A DNA stretch of 35,748 nt from Lachnospiraceae bacterium (GCA_017472325.1 JAFUQM010000014.1:1-35748), one strand, 5' to 3'; shown: positions 17,443-26,977, numbered from the stretch's first letter. The notes: a model not told the origin generated them from the letters alone. A program made the numbers and translations.

Positions 17443-17495
17443 AAGTCCAATAAGACGGCTCGTGAAACGTGCCGGCATTTGGTCGAATAGGACCC
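17443..17495 (+). repeat. ~37-bp post-terminator repeat, copy C with start of a second unit
   Basis: The unit AATAAGACGGCTCGTGAAAC begins at 17449, 6 nt past the T-run. A second AATAGGAC begins at 17486, exactly 37 bp later, the same period as the tandem pair at 3328/3365. The core CGGCtCG-TGAAA-CGtGCCG can form a small hairpin. Confidence 0.85.
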
Positions 17496-17546
17496 AAAAA
17501 GTACAATAATTTCTAAGTCTGCAAATGAAGAAAGGAAAATAAACAC

Positions 17547-18554
17547 ATGAAGAAGCTATTAAAAGTGATGAGTATTAGTTTGATACTTATGCTGAATATT
17601 AATATGACTGTACTTGCGAATGAACCTGTGGCAATTGTTATGCCAGAGAATATAGTAGATACTTCTAATCATATATATTCCTATGATGAGATGGTAGTAG
17701 ATATCGCATTATTAAAGGAAAAATATCCAGATAAAATAGAAATATCCAGTGTTGGTGCATCTGTAGATGGACGGGCAATTCATCAAGTTATTATCGGGAA
17801 CAAAAATGCGAAGAATGCCATTTATATGCAGGCGGCAATTCATGGCAGGGAATGGATGAATAGTTGGATTCTTATGGAATCACTGGAAATGTGTTTAGAT
17901 AATTGGAACAATATTGCACCGCATGGTGTTACATATGGAGAGATTTTTAATAATTGTTGTGTGTATTTATTGCCAATGGTAAATCCAGATGGTGTGACAA
18001 TAAGTCAATTTGGTTTAGCTGGTATTCGAAATGAATCAGTACGAAATAATTGTCTATTTATGAGTGGGGCGAAATATCCTGGATTGTGGAAAGCAAACGC
18101 AAATGGAGTAGATTTGAATAGACAGTTTACGGTTGGATGGAATAGTAGAATGGATGTTACTGCACCTGCATCTGAAAACTATAATGGTACAGCAGCATTT
18201 ACAGAGCCGGAAGCACAAGCAATGAAATATGCAATGAGTCAGCGTAATTTCGTGGCAGGTGTGGCTTATCACTCGATGGAGGGAGCAATCTATTGGGATG
18301 TAGGGCAGCAAGGACAATTAAGAGAACGGGTACAGGCATTGGCGCTACATTGTCATAATATTACTGGTTACAGATTGGCAGAAGCCTCTCCGGTAAAAGG
18401 ATTAGAATATAACTATATGAATATAGATAAAGGGATACCTACCGTATGCATCGAGACAGGTACTGTTGCATGTCCATTACCTTATTCCCAGTGGAAAAGA
18501 CTGTGGAGAGAAAACCAAATGATGATGGTTGCTTTGGCAGGCTGCTATCAGTAA
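17547..18554 (+). CDS. Secreted M14-family zinc carboxypeptidase
   Basis: 335 residues with an N-terminal signal peptide (about 1-24, ending VLA-NE). The complete M14 active site is present: zinc ligands H99 and E102 in HGREW, substrate-binding N191-R192 in GVDLNRQF, third zinc ligand H242 in AYHSMEGAIYWD, and general base E303 in VCIETGT. MVNPDGV is the conserved family motif. It should remove C-terminal residues from peptides, possibly cell-wall peptides as in gamma-D-glutamyl-diamino-acid peptidases of this family, outside the membrane. GAAAGGA precedes the ATG. No cell-wall-binding domain is present. It ends at a shared bidirectional terminator. Confidence 0.93.
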   Translation: MKKLLKVMSISLILMLNINMTVLANEPVAIVMPENIVDTSNHIYSYDEMVVDIALLKEKYPDKIEISSVGASVDGRAIHQVIIGNKNAKNAIYMQAAIHGREWMNSWILMESLEMCLDNWNNIAPHGVTYGEIFNNCCVYLLPMVNPDGVTISQFGLAGIRNESVRNNCLFMSGAKYPGLWKANANGVDLNRQFTVGWNSRMDVTAPASENYNGTAAFTEPEAQAMKYAMSQRNFVAGVAYHSMEGAIYWDVGQQGQLRERVQALALHCHNITGYRLAEASPVKGLEYNYMNIDKGIPTVCIETGTVACPLPYSQWKRLWRENQMMMVALAGCYQ

Positions 18555-18560
18555 ATAATA

Positions 18561-18610
18561 CCCTCGCATTTTTTAGGATTTAGTACATACTAATCTAAAA
18601 AATGCGAGGG
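18561..18610. terminator. Bidirectional terminator between convergent genes
   Basis: ccctcgcattttttaggatt (18561-18580) pairs with aatctaaaaaatgcgaggg (18592-18610), with one bulged base. The A/T-rich inner stem and T-rich flanks allow termination from either side. Confidence 0.88.
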
Positions 18611-18649
18611 ATTTATTTTGTAATGTTCTGCTTTATCTTATGAATAATT

Positions 18650-19765
18650 TTATGCATGCATCATGACTTCCTCGATGCAAGATAGCAGTGTATCGTTATC
18701 GGATGGCTGCATGAAGCAAAAGCGGAAATAGCTTTCATCCAGATAAGCAAAGGAAGCACAGTTTCGAATCATCATACATTTTTGGATGGCAGCTTCAAAT
18801 AAAATATCTGCATTGACAGTGGCTTTTTCTATTTTTACAAGGACGAAGTTTGCAGATGGCGGATAGACTTTTAATCCAGGGATAGTAGCAAGTTTGTCAC
18901 AGATGCGTTTCCGTTCAGTGGCAATCAATTCCTTAGTTGCACGGATATATTCGGCATCAGTAAACATAAGCGTACCAGCAACTTCTGCAAGGCTGTTAAT
19001 TGTCCACGGATTTTTTTTCTCGTTCACGTGTGAGATAAGTTCTTTGCTGCCGGTGATGGCATATCCGAGACGCAGTCCTGGTGCTGCAAAAAATTTGGAA
19101 ATACCACGCAGAATAACAAGGTTGTCATAGTGCTTTGTTAATGGAATAGAAGCAATTTCCTCATAGTTTTCAGCAAATTCGATATAGGTTTCATCTACCA
19201 TGACAAGTGTGTTGGTCTGCTTGCAGTGCTTTGCAATTTTCTCCATATCTGTAGTAAAAATTGCACTGGAAGTTGGATTGTTAGGATTGCATAGCACGAG
19301 TAAGTTGATATCGGATGTTATCTGGGCTAAAAGAGAATCGGTATCCAGTCTAAAGTCATCCTTTTCGCAGAGTGGAAAGTAAGATACCTGTCCACCCTGT
19401 AATGAAACCTCGCGTTCGTATTCAGAGTATGTGGGTGCTACGATGAGAGCCTCCTTTGGGGCGCGTAACTGTATCATGAGCGAAATCAGTTCTGTAGAGC
19501 CATTGCCAACTACAATATTTTGATAATCGGTATTGCAGTATGTGGCAATTGTCTGACGAAGTTTTGTGTATTCTCTATCTGGATAAGTTGTAATGGCATC
19601 GAGCTTCTTTGCAAGTTTTTGTCTTAAATGCTCAGAGAGTCCGAGTGGATTTACATTGGCGGAAAAGCTAATAATATCTTCCTTTTTGATGCCATATACT
19701 TTTTCTATTTTTTCTAAATCACTTCCGTGAAAATGTTCTTTATGTTCAATCGCTGTTGTAGTCAT
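18650..19765 (-). CDS. PLP-dependent class I/II aminotransferase (HisC/CobD-like)
   Basis: 371-residue fold-type I PLP enzyme. It opens with HFHGSDLEKIEKVYG and FSANVNPLG, typical of CobD (threonine-phosphate decarboxylase) and HisC-like proteins. VVGNGSTELI contacts the cofactor phosphate, CNPNNPTSS and VDETYIEF are the PLP-binding Asn and Asp motifs, and K224 in GISKFFAAPGLRLGY is the Schiff-base lysine. The C-terminal RFCFMQPSDN holds the substrate carboxylate Arg. No cobalamin or histidine gene is adjacent, so the choice between histidinol-phosphate aminotransferase, L-threonine-O-3-phosphate decarboxylase or another activity stays open. AAAGGTATGGG precedes the ATG. It diverges from the large operon at 19.9 kb. 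Confidence 0.88.
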   Translation of the reverse strand: MTTTAIEHKEHFHGSDLEKIEKVYGIKKEDIISFSANVNPLGLSEHLRQKLAKKLDAITTYPDREYTKLRQTIATYCNTDYQNIVVGNGSTELISLMIQLRAPKEALIVAPTYSEYEREVSLQGGQVSYFPLCEKDDFRLDTDSLLAQITSDINLLVLCNPNNPTSSAIFTTDMEKIAKHCKQTNTLVMVDETYIEFAENYEEIASIPLTKHYDNLVILRGISKFFAAPGLRLGYAITGSKELISHVNEKKNPWTINSLAEVAGTLMFTDAEYIRATKELIATERKRICDKLATIPGLKVYPPSANFVLVKIEKATVNADILFEAAIQKCMMIRNCASFAYLDESYFRFCFMQPSDNDTLLSCIEEVMMHA

Positions 19766-19795
19766 ATACTACCCATACCTTTCTTGTTTTGTCAG

Positions 19796-19825
19796 TTGCA
19801 CTTATATACGAAAAAATGTTATAAT
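19796..19825 (+). promoter_or_regulatory. Promoter of the 19.9-26.9 kb operon
   Basis: TTGCAC (19796-19801), 18-bp spacer, TATAAT (19820-19825) preceded by an extended -10 TG (19817-19818). It lies about 80 bp before the first ATG. No other promoter is evident before 26866. Confidence 0.7.
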
Positions 19826-19903
19826 CGAAATATATGTGTTTTCATCATTATTATAGCCAAATCGAAAAAGATTGCAATGGATAAATGAAAGGAGGACAGG
19901 AAA

Positions 19904-22900
19904 ATGATAAATATAATTGCCGATATTTTGGATGAAAAGTTTCAGTATGAAACTGGTGCTGTTGATTTTTCCTGCCCAAAACTTGAAATCACTGTCAAAA
20001 GCGGAGGGACTGCAGACGGTACTTTTACAATCAAAACAAATGAAAACATAGAAACAGAAGGTTATGTATTAACAACAGGAATCCGCATGCAGTGTGATGT
20101 GGATACATTTTATAGTAGTGAACAGGAAGTGTATTACCGTTTTGATGCCAAAGGTATGGCGGCTGGTGAAGTGGAAAAAGGTGAATTTAAAGTTATCTGC
20201 ACACAAGGAGAATATTATCTGCCATATGTTGTAGTTGTAGAACATGATATTGCAGATAGTACACTTGGTGAGATTAAAAATATGTTCCAGTTTGCAAATC
20301 TGGCGAAGACAAATTGGGAAGAAGCAGTACAGTTGTTTTATACAGCACAATTTGAGAATACCTTTTTAGGAAATGATAAGAGATATCTGAGTATATATAA
20401 AGGACTCTCGGTTTTGCCTAAGAATGGACAGAATGTAGAAGAATTTCTAATTGCAATTCATAAAAAGCAAAAAATCGAATATACGCTCAAAGAATCAAGA
20501 CTTCAACTATTTGACCCGGAGGGTATTGTAGCGGGCGAAGTAGAAATTATAAGAAATGGCTGGGGATATACGAACCTAAAAATACAGGCAGAGGGAGATT
20601 TTTTGACGTTAGAGAAATCCGTCATAACTGATGATGATTTTCTTGGTAATAAATGTAAGCTTGTATTTTATGTAGATAGTGAAAAACTGCATGCAGGCAG
20701 AAATATAGGGATGATACAGATAGAAAGTCCATACCATACGCTGCAGGCACTTATAACGGTAGTGAATACACCAAAACGTAGATTTGCCATTGGGATTCGG
20801 AAAGAGCGGAAGCAGTTAGTTTATGATTTAATGAGTCTGTATCTTGATTTTAGAATGAAAAAAGTATCTTCTTCTGTTTGGTTGAAGCAGACAGCGGATG
20901 TGATTGACAGACTGAACAATATGGATGACAGAGATCCAGCTGGAAGACTATTTCAGGCACAACTTCTGATTACGCAGGAGCGGTATCATGAAGCAGAATG
21001 GGTGCTTGAGAAAACGGTAGAATTGATAGAGGGACATGAAAAAGAACGGGAACTAATCTGTTATTATTTATATCTGACGACACTTTGTTCCAGAGAGGTT
21101 GTATATGTAGATGAAGTAGAACATAAGGTGCGGAAGGCATATCAGGCAGATTCCTCCAATTTCAGAATTGCATGGCTGCTATTATATTTGGATGAAGAAT
21201 ATAACAAGAGTCCTGCTAAAAAATGGATGTTTATAGAAGAACAGTTTGGAAAAGGTTGTACGAGTCCGCTGTTATATGTAGAAGCACTTTACCTGTTAAA
21301 TGCCAATCCAGCATTTTTGATGCAGTTATCAGAGTATACCATTAGTCTTTTGCGTTTTGCGCTCAAATATGATGCTTTGACAGAAGATGTGGTAAGACAG
21401 ATTTGTTATCTGGCAGATAAACAAAAAGAATTTAACAAGCGCATTTATATACTGTTAGAAGAATGTTACAGACTGTATCCGGGAACGGAATTATTACAGT
21501 CTCTTTGCGTCATGCTTGTAAAGGGAGATAAGCTGGGAGAAGAATATCTTCCGTGGTATGAGATGGCTGTAGAAGAAGACTTGAGAATTACCAGATTATA
21601 TGAGCATTATATGATGTCATTGCCGCTAGATTATACAGGCAAATTACCAAAGTTGATACTCATGTATTTTGCATATAACAATAATTTAAGCTATGAGCGA
21701 AAAGCATTTTTATATGCGTATGTTTTGAAAAACAATGAAGATTATCCAGAATTGTACCGTACCTATGTACCAGAGATGGAACACTTTGTTGTAGAACAGT
21801 TACAAAAACGAAGAATTAACAAAGACATTGCTTATTTATATAAAAAACTCCTTACACCACAGATGATTATGGGTGACAATGCCACAATGCTGGCAGATAT
21901 TCTGTTTACAGAGTTAATTACAGTAGACAATCAAGATATGACACATGCTGTTATCGTATATGACAAATTGAAAACACAATTTATCTATCCGCTCATTGGT
22001 GGCAAAGCTTATGTGCCACTTTATGGAAGTAATTTTACCATTCTGTTAGAAGACAGATATGGAAACCGTTATGTGGAAAGTGTGCCATACATATTAGAAA
22101 AGTTATTGATTCCAGGAAAACTAGCGAAGCAGGCAGCACCATTTGTCGGACCACATCTGGCACTTGATATGTATATCTGTGAAGGAGACAGAGATTACAT
22201 TGTCATTACCGAAGATAATGTGAGTCGTGTACAGAATCTGATGAATTGTGATGAGATTCTAGATAGCTATAGAGATGAAATGGCTATGAAGCTAACGGAG
22301 TTTTATTATGACAATGATATGATTCGTGAATTGGATGCACATCTTGCAATTTTAAAGCCGGACAAACTTATTGTGAAGGAAAGAGGCATGGTGATCCGCT
22401 ATCTGACGGTACGTGGTATGTATGATACCGCATTGGAATGGATGAAGGAATATGGTATCGGCGGTGTAGAGCCTAAGACAATTGTACGCCTAAGCAGAAG
22501 AATGCTGGAGCGCGAACCAGATTTGTATGATGAGAAGCTGACCGAAATTATGTATTATGCCTTTAAGCAAGGAAAGTATGATGAATCTATGCTACAATAT
22601 CTGGCAGCACATTTTAGGGGATTAACGAAAGAAATGCGTGACATCTGGAAGGCATGTGTTTCTTATGAAGTAGAGACTTATGCGCTTGCAGAGAAAATTC
22701 TGATACAGATGCTTTACTCGGGAACATATATTGGAGAGAGAATCGATGTGTTTACTACGTATTTGCGTGGTGGCGCAAAGACAGAGGTAGCATATGCATT
22801 TTTAGCGCAGATGTCTTTTGAATATTTTGTAAAAGACAGTGTAGTAGAGGATATGGTATTTCATGAACTTGCCCGTATTTTTAAACAGGGAGAACAGGTA

Positions 22901-23485
22901 AACACGATTGCCAGACTTGCGTTCTTAAAATATTTTGCAACAGAACGGGATTGTGTAACAGATGAGATTACACCTGTGATTGAGACGTTTATAGAAGAGT
23001 TTTTACGGGAAGGTATTTATTTTTCGTTTTATCGCTCTTACACAGATATGATACCGGCATTACAACGTATTGCGGACAGGACATATATTGAATATAAAGC
23101 TACTCCGAATACGAAGGTTATGTTGCATTATGTGATTAAGAAAGAGAATGAAGAAAATAACGTTTATAAAACAGAACAGATGCGGAATATGTATGGGGGA
23201 ACTTTTGTGAAAGTAGTGATTCTCTTTTATGGGGAATGTCTGCAATATTACATCACAGAGGAAACCAATGGTGAAGAGCATCTGACGGAAAGCCGCACAG
23301 TATACCAGAATGAAGAAGATAAAGTATCAGAAGGCGGCAGATTTACACAGATTAATGACATTGCCCTTGCGAGGACAATGCAGGATTATGATACGGTAAA
23401 TACAATGCTCCAGGAATATTTTGAATTGGATATGAAGGTTGCGGAATTGTTCAAGCCGTTATCGCAGGATAGAAGGATGAATTAG
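19904..23485 (+). CDS. DUF5717-type giant protein: beta-domain N-terminus plus helical repeats
   Basis: 1,193 residues, cytoplasmic (no signal or membrane helix). Residues about 1-300 are beta-rich and look like two Ig/beta-sandwich units (CPKLEITVKSGGTADGTFTI near the start; RLQLFDPEGIVAGEVEIIRN later). The remaining ~890 residues are helical with TPR-like pairs (for example GRLFQAQLLITQERYHEAEW near 340) and resemble an alpha-solenoid. I recall this family as DUF5717, found in Lachnospiraceae and without known function. AAAGGAGG precedes the ATG. The next gene follows after 15 bp, giving a tight operon with an Hsp70-like protein. A scaffold or co-chaperone role is inferred from architecture and context only. 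Confidence 0.85.
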   Translation: MINIIADILDEKFQYETGAVDFSCPKLEITVKSGGTADGTFTIKTNENIETEGYVLTTGIRMQCDVDTFYSSEQEVYYRFDAKGMAAGEVEKGEFKVICTQGEYYLPYVVVVEHDIADSTLGEIKNMFQFANLAKTNWEEAVQLFYTAQFENTFLGNDKRYLSIYKGLSVLPKNGQNVEEFLIAIHKKQKIEYTLKESRLQLFDPEGIVAGEVEIIRNGWGYTNLKIQAEGDFLTLEKSVITDDDFLGNKCKLVFYVDSEKLHAGRNIGMIQIESPYHTLQALITVVNTPKRRFAIGIRKERKQLVYDLMSLYLDFRMKKVSSSVWLKQTADVIDRLNNMDDRDPAGRLFQAQLLITQERYHEAEWVLEKTVELIEGHEKERELICYYLYLTTLCSREVVYVDEVEHKVRKAYQADSSNFRIAWLLLYLDEEYNKSPAKKWMFIEEQFGKGCTSPLLYVEALYLLNANPAFLMQLSEYTISLLRFALKYDALTEDVVRQICYLADKQKEFNKRIYILLEECYRLYPGTELLQSLCVMLVKGDKLGEEYLPWYEMAVEEDLRITRLYEHYMMSLPLDYTGKLPKLILMYFAYNNNLSYERKAFLYAYVLKNNEDYPELYRTYVPEMEHFVVEQLQKRRINKDIAYLYKKLLTPQMIMGDNATMLADILFTELITVDNQDMTHAVIVYDKLKTQFIYPLIGGKAYVPLYGSNFTILLEDRYGNRYVESVPYILEKLLIPGKLAKQAAPFVGPHLALDMYICEGDRDYIVITEDNVSRVQNLMNCDEILDSYRDEMAMKLTEFYYDNDMIRELDAHLAILKPDKLIVKERGMVIRYLTVRGMYDTALEWMKEYGIGGVEPKTIVRLSRRMLEREPDLYDEKLTEIMYYAFKQGKYDESMLQYLAAHFRGLTKEMRDIWKACVSYEVETYALAEKILIQMLYSGTYIGERIDVFTTYLRGGAKTEVAYAFLAQMSFEYFVKDSVVEDMVFHELARIFKQGEQVNTIARLAFLKYFATERDCVTDEITPVIETFIEEFLREGIYFSFYRSYTDMIPALQRIADRTYIEYKATPNTKVMLHYVIKKENEENNVYKTEQMRNMYGGTFVKVVILFYGECLQYYITEETNGEEHLTESRTVYQNEEDKVSEGGRFTQINDIALARTMQDYDTVNTMLQEYFELDMKVAELFKPLSQDRRMN

Positions 23486-23500
23486 GACAGGAGGCAGGAC

Positions 23501-24811
23501 ATGCTGTTAGACAAACATGCACTGGCGGATAAATTGAATACCGGTAAAGTGGCGGTTGGATATGACCTAGGCAGCAGTGTGTCGCAGATTAGCTACTGTT
23601 TTATGCATAAGGAAGACCCGGAAACCGTCTCAACGGTTGCGGGCGAAGAGCGTTATCACATTCCGACAGTATTGTGTAAACGATTAGAGAGCAATCAGTG
23701 GCTGTATGGAAAAGATGCCTTGATGGCAGCAGAAAATGGAGAAGGTATTCTGATATCGGATTTGCTGGAACTAGCGTATAAAGGCATTCCTGTTGTAGTA
23801 GAAGAGGATGAGTTTGATCCTGTTTCGTTACTGGCATTGTTTGTAAAAAAGAGTCTATCCCTACTACAGCTTATTGTTCCTTATGAGAAAATACAAGTAT
23901 TTATGCTTACAGTGCGAAGTCTTGACCCACGAATGGTTGAGGTTTTGTCCAGAGTAGCACAAGCGTTGGAATTAAAAACAAACAAGGTGTATCTGGAAAG
24001 TTATAAAGAAAGTTTTTATTATTATACCATTCATCAGCCGGCAGATTTATGGCTGCGAGATGTACTCGTATGTGATTATAGTGAAGAATATCTGCGCGTT
24101 GACAGACTGGAGATGAATCCCAAGACAAAGCCAATTGTTGCTTATGTGGAAGAAATAGAATATGAGCAGATGCGCCAGCCAGAGTTTCGGGAAGATGGTG
24201 TTCCTGAAAAGGAAGCAGACAAACTGGACAAAGATTTTCTGGCTATTATAGAGGAAGTATGCGATGGACGGTTTGTGTCAGCAGCTTATTTGATTGGTAA
24301 TGGGTTCCAAGGAGACTGGAGCAAAGAGTCATTGCGTGCACTGTGCAAAGGCAGACGCGTATTTCAGGGGAATAATCTTTACAGCAAAGGTGCCTGTTAT
24401 GCAGCAAGAGAAAAATTAATTCCAAGTGATGCAGCTAAGAAAAGAGTATTTCTTGGAGATGATAAATTAAAGGCGAATATAGGAATGCGTGTTGTCAGAC
24501 GCGGGGAGGACTCTTATCTGGCATTGTTAGATGCAGGAATCAGCTGGTATGAGTCGGTCAAAGAAGTGGAATTTTTGCTGGAATCGGGCAATTCTTTTAC
24601 GCTGACAGTCACTCCGTTAAATGGCAGAGAAACACGCAATATAGAAATTGAACTGACAGATTTACCGAAAAGACCAGATATGACAACAAGACTGAGTCTG
24701 ACAATCCGGATGCTCAGTGAGAAAAAAGTAAAAGTGACCGTAAAAGACATGGGATTTGGAGATTTATTCCGTTCCAGTGGGGCATGTTTTGAAGAAGAAT
24801 TTGAATTATAG
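23501..24811 (+). CDS. Hsp70/actin-like ATPase-fold protein (DUF5716-like), lid-less
   Basis: 436 residues with Hsp70 layout. Phosphate-1 loop: VGYDLGSSVSQISY (about 19-32). TVAGEERYHIPTVL and LYGKDAL match the DnaK TPS-V-G segment. The region FMLTVRSLDPRMVEVLSRVA, then LESYKESFYYY, parallels DnaK's ITVPAYF...R...IAGL...NEPTAAALAY. Phosphate-2 (187-196) reads DVLVCDYSEE where DnaK has DLGGG, so its glycines are lost. AAYLIGNGF...YSKGACYAA matches the adenosine motif. The C-terminal ~110 residues (VTPLNGRETRNIEIELTD, then RLSLTIRMLSEKKVKVTVKD) resemble the beta substrate-binding domain, with no helical lid. AGGAGG precedes the ATG. It may bind nucleotide with weak or no hydrolysis. Confidence 0.82.
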   Translation: MLLDKHALADKLNTGKVAVGYDLGSSVSQISYCFMHKEDPETVSTVAGEERYHIPTVLCKRLESNQWLYGKDALMAAENGEGILISDLLELAYKGIPVVVEEDEFDPVSLLALFVKKSLSLLQLIVPYEKIQVFMLTVRSLDPRMVEVLSRVAQALELKTNKVYLESYKESFYYYTIHQPADLWLRDVLVCDYSEEYLRVDRLEMNPKTKPIVAYVEEIEYEQMRQPEFREDGVPEKEADKLDKDFLAIIEEVCDGRFVSAAYLIGNGFQGDWSKESLRALCKGRRVFQGNNLYSKGACYAAREKLIPSDAAKKRVFLGDDKLKANIGMRVVRRGEDSYLALLDAGISWYESVKEVEFLLESGNSFTLTVTPLNGRETRNIEIELTDLPKRPDMTTRLSLTIRMLSEKKVKVTVKDMGFGDLFRSSGACFEEEFEL

Positions 24812-24839
24812 ATGACAGGTAATAGAAAGGAGGACTACA

Positions 24840-25667
24840 TTGGGAAGAGCAGTTTTAAGTGTCGGAAATTGTACTGATTATCCATATTATATTGAATATG
24901 CAGCAGTCAATGTATACTCCATAGAAGAATTATGCTATTGCCTGTATGAAAATGCTTTTTTGCTAACACAGGATATTGTGTCAAGACAGTTAGTGGATTG
25001 GATAGGTGAGTATTGTGGACTTACGGAATTGGCAGAGGATTTGTATCCATGCCTGAATGTATCAGATTCGCTAGACACCTTTGTGACAATGATTTTAGAA
25101 TATACAGCATATTATCCGGCGGAGAAAATACATGCAATTCATACCTTTTTAAAACAGAATGAAAAGCTGCCGCCGATTGAGAAGAAAACCTTATATGCAG
25201 ACTATCTGCTACAAAATCAGAAGTATACGGCTGCAATTAAGGAATATCAGCTTCTATGCGAGATGACAGATGAGGAAGAGCGGCTTGGTAGTATTTATCA
25301 TAATGCTGGCGTGGCATATGCGGGTTTATTTCTGTTTGAAGAGGCAGCTAGTTATTTTGAAAAAGCATATCGGACAGCAGGACACATGGAAAGCTACAGA
25401 CAGTACCTTGCTGCAAAAAGATTACTGTTATCGGAACAGGATTACATCTTGTTTATTGCGGAACGTAAAGAAGCGTATGATACGTCTCTTTTACTCGAAC
25501 GGCAAATAGAACAGCTACAGGAGAAATGGAAGGACTCCCCAAGAAAAAAACAGTTTGCAGAACTGGCACGCACAAAGGCAGAGCGTGGGAGTGGAAGAGG
25601 TTATGCACTCATGGATGAGATGACAGAACAGATAAAAACAGAGTACCGTGCAATGGTAATCAGGTAG
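24840..25667 (+). CDS. TPR-containing protein of the Hsp70-like operon
   Basis: 275 residues, soluble, all-helical. The start is TTG at 24840, with AAAGGAGG ending 6 nt upstream; no ATG fits. Clear TPR-like pairs lie at about 118-190 (LLQNQKYTAAIKEYQLLCEM, then GSIYHNAGVAYAGLFLFEEA, ASYFEKAYRTAG). A charged C-terminal helix carries a basic/acidic tail (QLQEKWKDSPRKKQFAELAR). TPR proteins often present partners to Hsp70 proteins, and here the neighbour is Hsp70-like, which is suggestive. I do not recognise a named family. The next gene starts 8 bp after its stop. Confidence 0.8.
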   Translation: MGRAVLSVGNCTDYPYYIEYAAVNVYSIEELCYCLYENAFLLTQDIVSRQLVDWIGEYCGLTELAEDLYPCLNVSDSLDTFVTMILEYTAYYPAEKIHAIHTFLKQNEKLPPIEKKTLYADYLLQNQKYTAAIKEYQLLCEMTDEEERLGSIYHNAGVAYAGLFLFEEAASYFEKAYRTAGHMESYRQYLAAKRLLLSEQDYILFIAERKEAYDTSLLLERQIEQLQEKWKDSPRKKQFAELARTKAERGSGRGYALMDEMTEQIKTEYRAMVIR

Positions 25668-25675
25668 GAGATGTC

Positions 25676-26866
25676 ATGGGATTTTTTAGAAAACTATGGG
25701 ACAAAATAAAATATGGTGATTACGGAGAATTTATAGACGATTTAGATGATGATTATGTAGATGCCGCGAAAATGGAAGAAGTGCTGTTAAAGCACAATGA
25801 AGTCAACATGCACGACGGTACGCAAAGAGTCAAATATATTAGACACTGCTTTGAAGAAGCGGCAGAGGCGGCAAAAGAAATTGATAAACTGACATATGAA
25901 TATTCACTTGTTACTTCCTATCTGACTGATATGGAAGAAATAGATGCTTTACCAGATAAAAGTAAAATTGAGCAATATGCAAAGCGTTTAAGTGATTTGG
26001 CAAAAGAGAGAAACAAGCACAGAGACCATATCTATGCAATGCCGGAAGCGCAGTTTAATCAGATGGAACAGATGGAAGGTGACATTAAGGAAGCTTGCAA
26101 GAAATTGCAGGATACCGAGAATTATCTGTCATTGATTAAACAGGATTTGAATCGTTTGGAAGGTGAAAAGCATGCTTATAAATATAGAAAGCATGAATTG
26201 ATTACGGCAATGCAGAATGCCAAAGGTATGACAATGATATGTGCATGTGCTGTTTTGGTTACACTTGTGATGCTGCTTGTATTACAGTATGGACTTGGTA
26301 TGGATACCCAAATCGGTTATATCATTACCATCGGTGCAGCAGCAATTGCCATTACATGGTTGTATGTCAGATATTCGGATAGTAGTAGAGAGTTAAAGAA
26401 ACTAGAGAAACAGACAAACCGATTGATTCTGTTACAAAATACAGTAAAAATCAGATATGTAAATACAGTCAATCTACTGGATTACCTTTGTATGAAATAC
26501 CGGGTAAGCAATGCACGTGAGTTACAGGTGATGTGGGAAAAATATGAAGTTGAGAAAGCAGAACGACAGAAATACAAAGAAGCAAATAGCGAATGTGTAT
26601 TTTATGAAGAAGAGCTTATAAGCGAACTGAGTAAGTATAACGTAAAAGATCCAGGAATCTGGATTCATCAGGCAGAAGCCTTGTTTAATCCTAAGGAAAT
26701 GGTAGAAATACGTCATGGATTGATTGTCAGACGACAGAAGCTGCGTAGCCAGATGGAATATAATCGAACGATTGCTAATAATGCGAGTCAGGAGGTCAAA
26801 GACCTTGTAGAGGAATATCCACAGTATGCCAAAGAGATTCTGCAAATTGTTTCGGAATATGAATGA
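25676..26866 (+). CDS. Two-helix membrane protein flanked by coiled coils
   Basis: 396 residues, no named family recognised. An N-terminal amphipathic/acidic segment (GFFRKLWDKIKYGDYGEFID) is followed by a long coiled coil (about 60-180). Two transmembrane helices (about 184-206, MTMICACAVLVTLVMLLVLQYGL, and about 213-233, GYIITIGAAAIAITWLYVRY) have a short loop between them. A second coiled-coil region (about 236-396) ends the protein. With both long arms on the same side it would be a hairpin membrane anchor with cytoplasmic coiled coils, suited to tethering the other operon products. Context and spacing (8 bp) make it the last gene of the operon. No terminator is obvious after it. Confidence 0.8.
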   Translation: MGFFRKLWDKIKYGDYGEFIDDLDDDYVDAAKMEEVLLKHNEVNMHDGTQRVKYIRHCFEEAAEAAKEIDKLTYEYSLVTSYLTDMEEIDALPDKSKIEQYAKRLSDLAKERNKHRDHIYAMPEAQFNQMEQMEGDIKEACKKLQDTENYLSLIKQDLNRLEGEKHAYKYRKHELITAMQNAKGMTMICACAVLVTLVMLLVLQYGLGMDTQIGYIITIGAAAIAITWLYVRYSDSSRELKKLEKQTNRLILLQNTVKIRYVNTVNLLDYLCMKYRVSNARELQVMWEKYEVEKAERQKYKEANSECVFYEEELISELSKYNVKDPGIWIHQAEALFNPKEMVEIRHGLIVRRQKLRSQMEYNRTIANNASQEVKDLVEEYPQYAKEILQIVSEYE

Positions 26867-26889
26867 TGCAGTTTCGTGATATCTCATGC

Positions 26890-26918
26890 TTGACAGAAAA
26901 ATCGCCTCATGGTAATAT
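26890..26918 (+). promoter_or_regulatory. Promoter of the polar amino-acid ABC importer
   Basis: Consensus TTGACA (26890-26895), 17-bp spacer, TAATAT (26913-26918), about 60 bp before the ATG. Confidence 0.75.
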
Positions 26919-26977
26919 TCTACGTGTTAGTGATTTACTATGATAAATCGCTAAAAAGAAGAAATGAGGAGAAGATT

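Noticed and set aside
18650..19765. Calling the aminotransferase cobD or hisC
   Set aside because: Sequence features fit both, and no cobalamin or histidine genes are nearby to decide.
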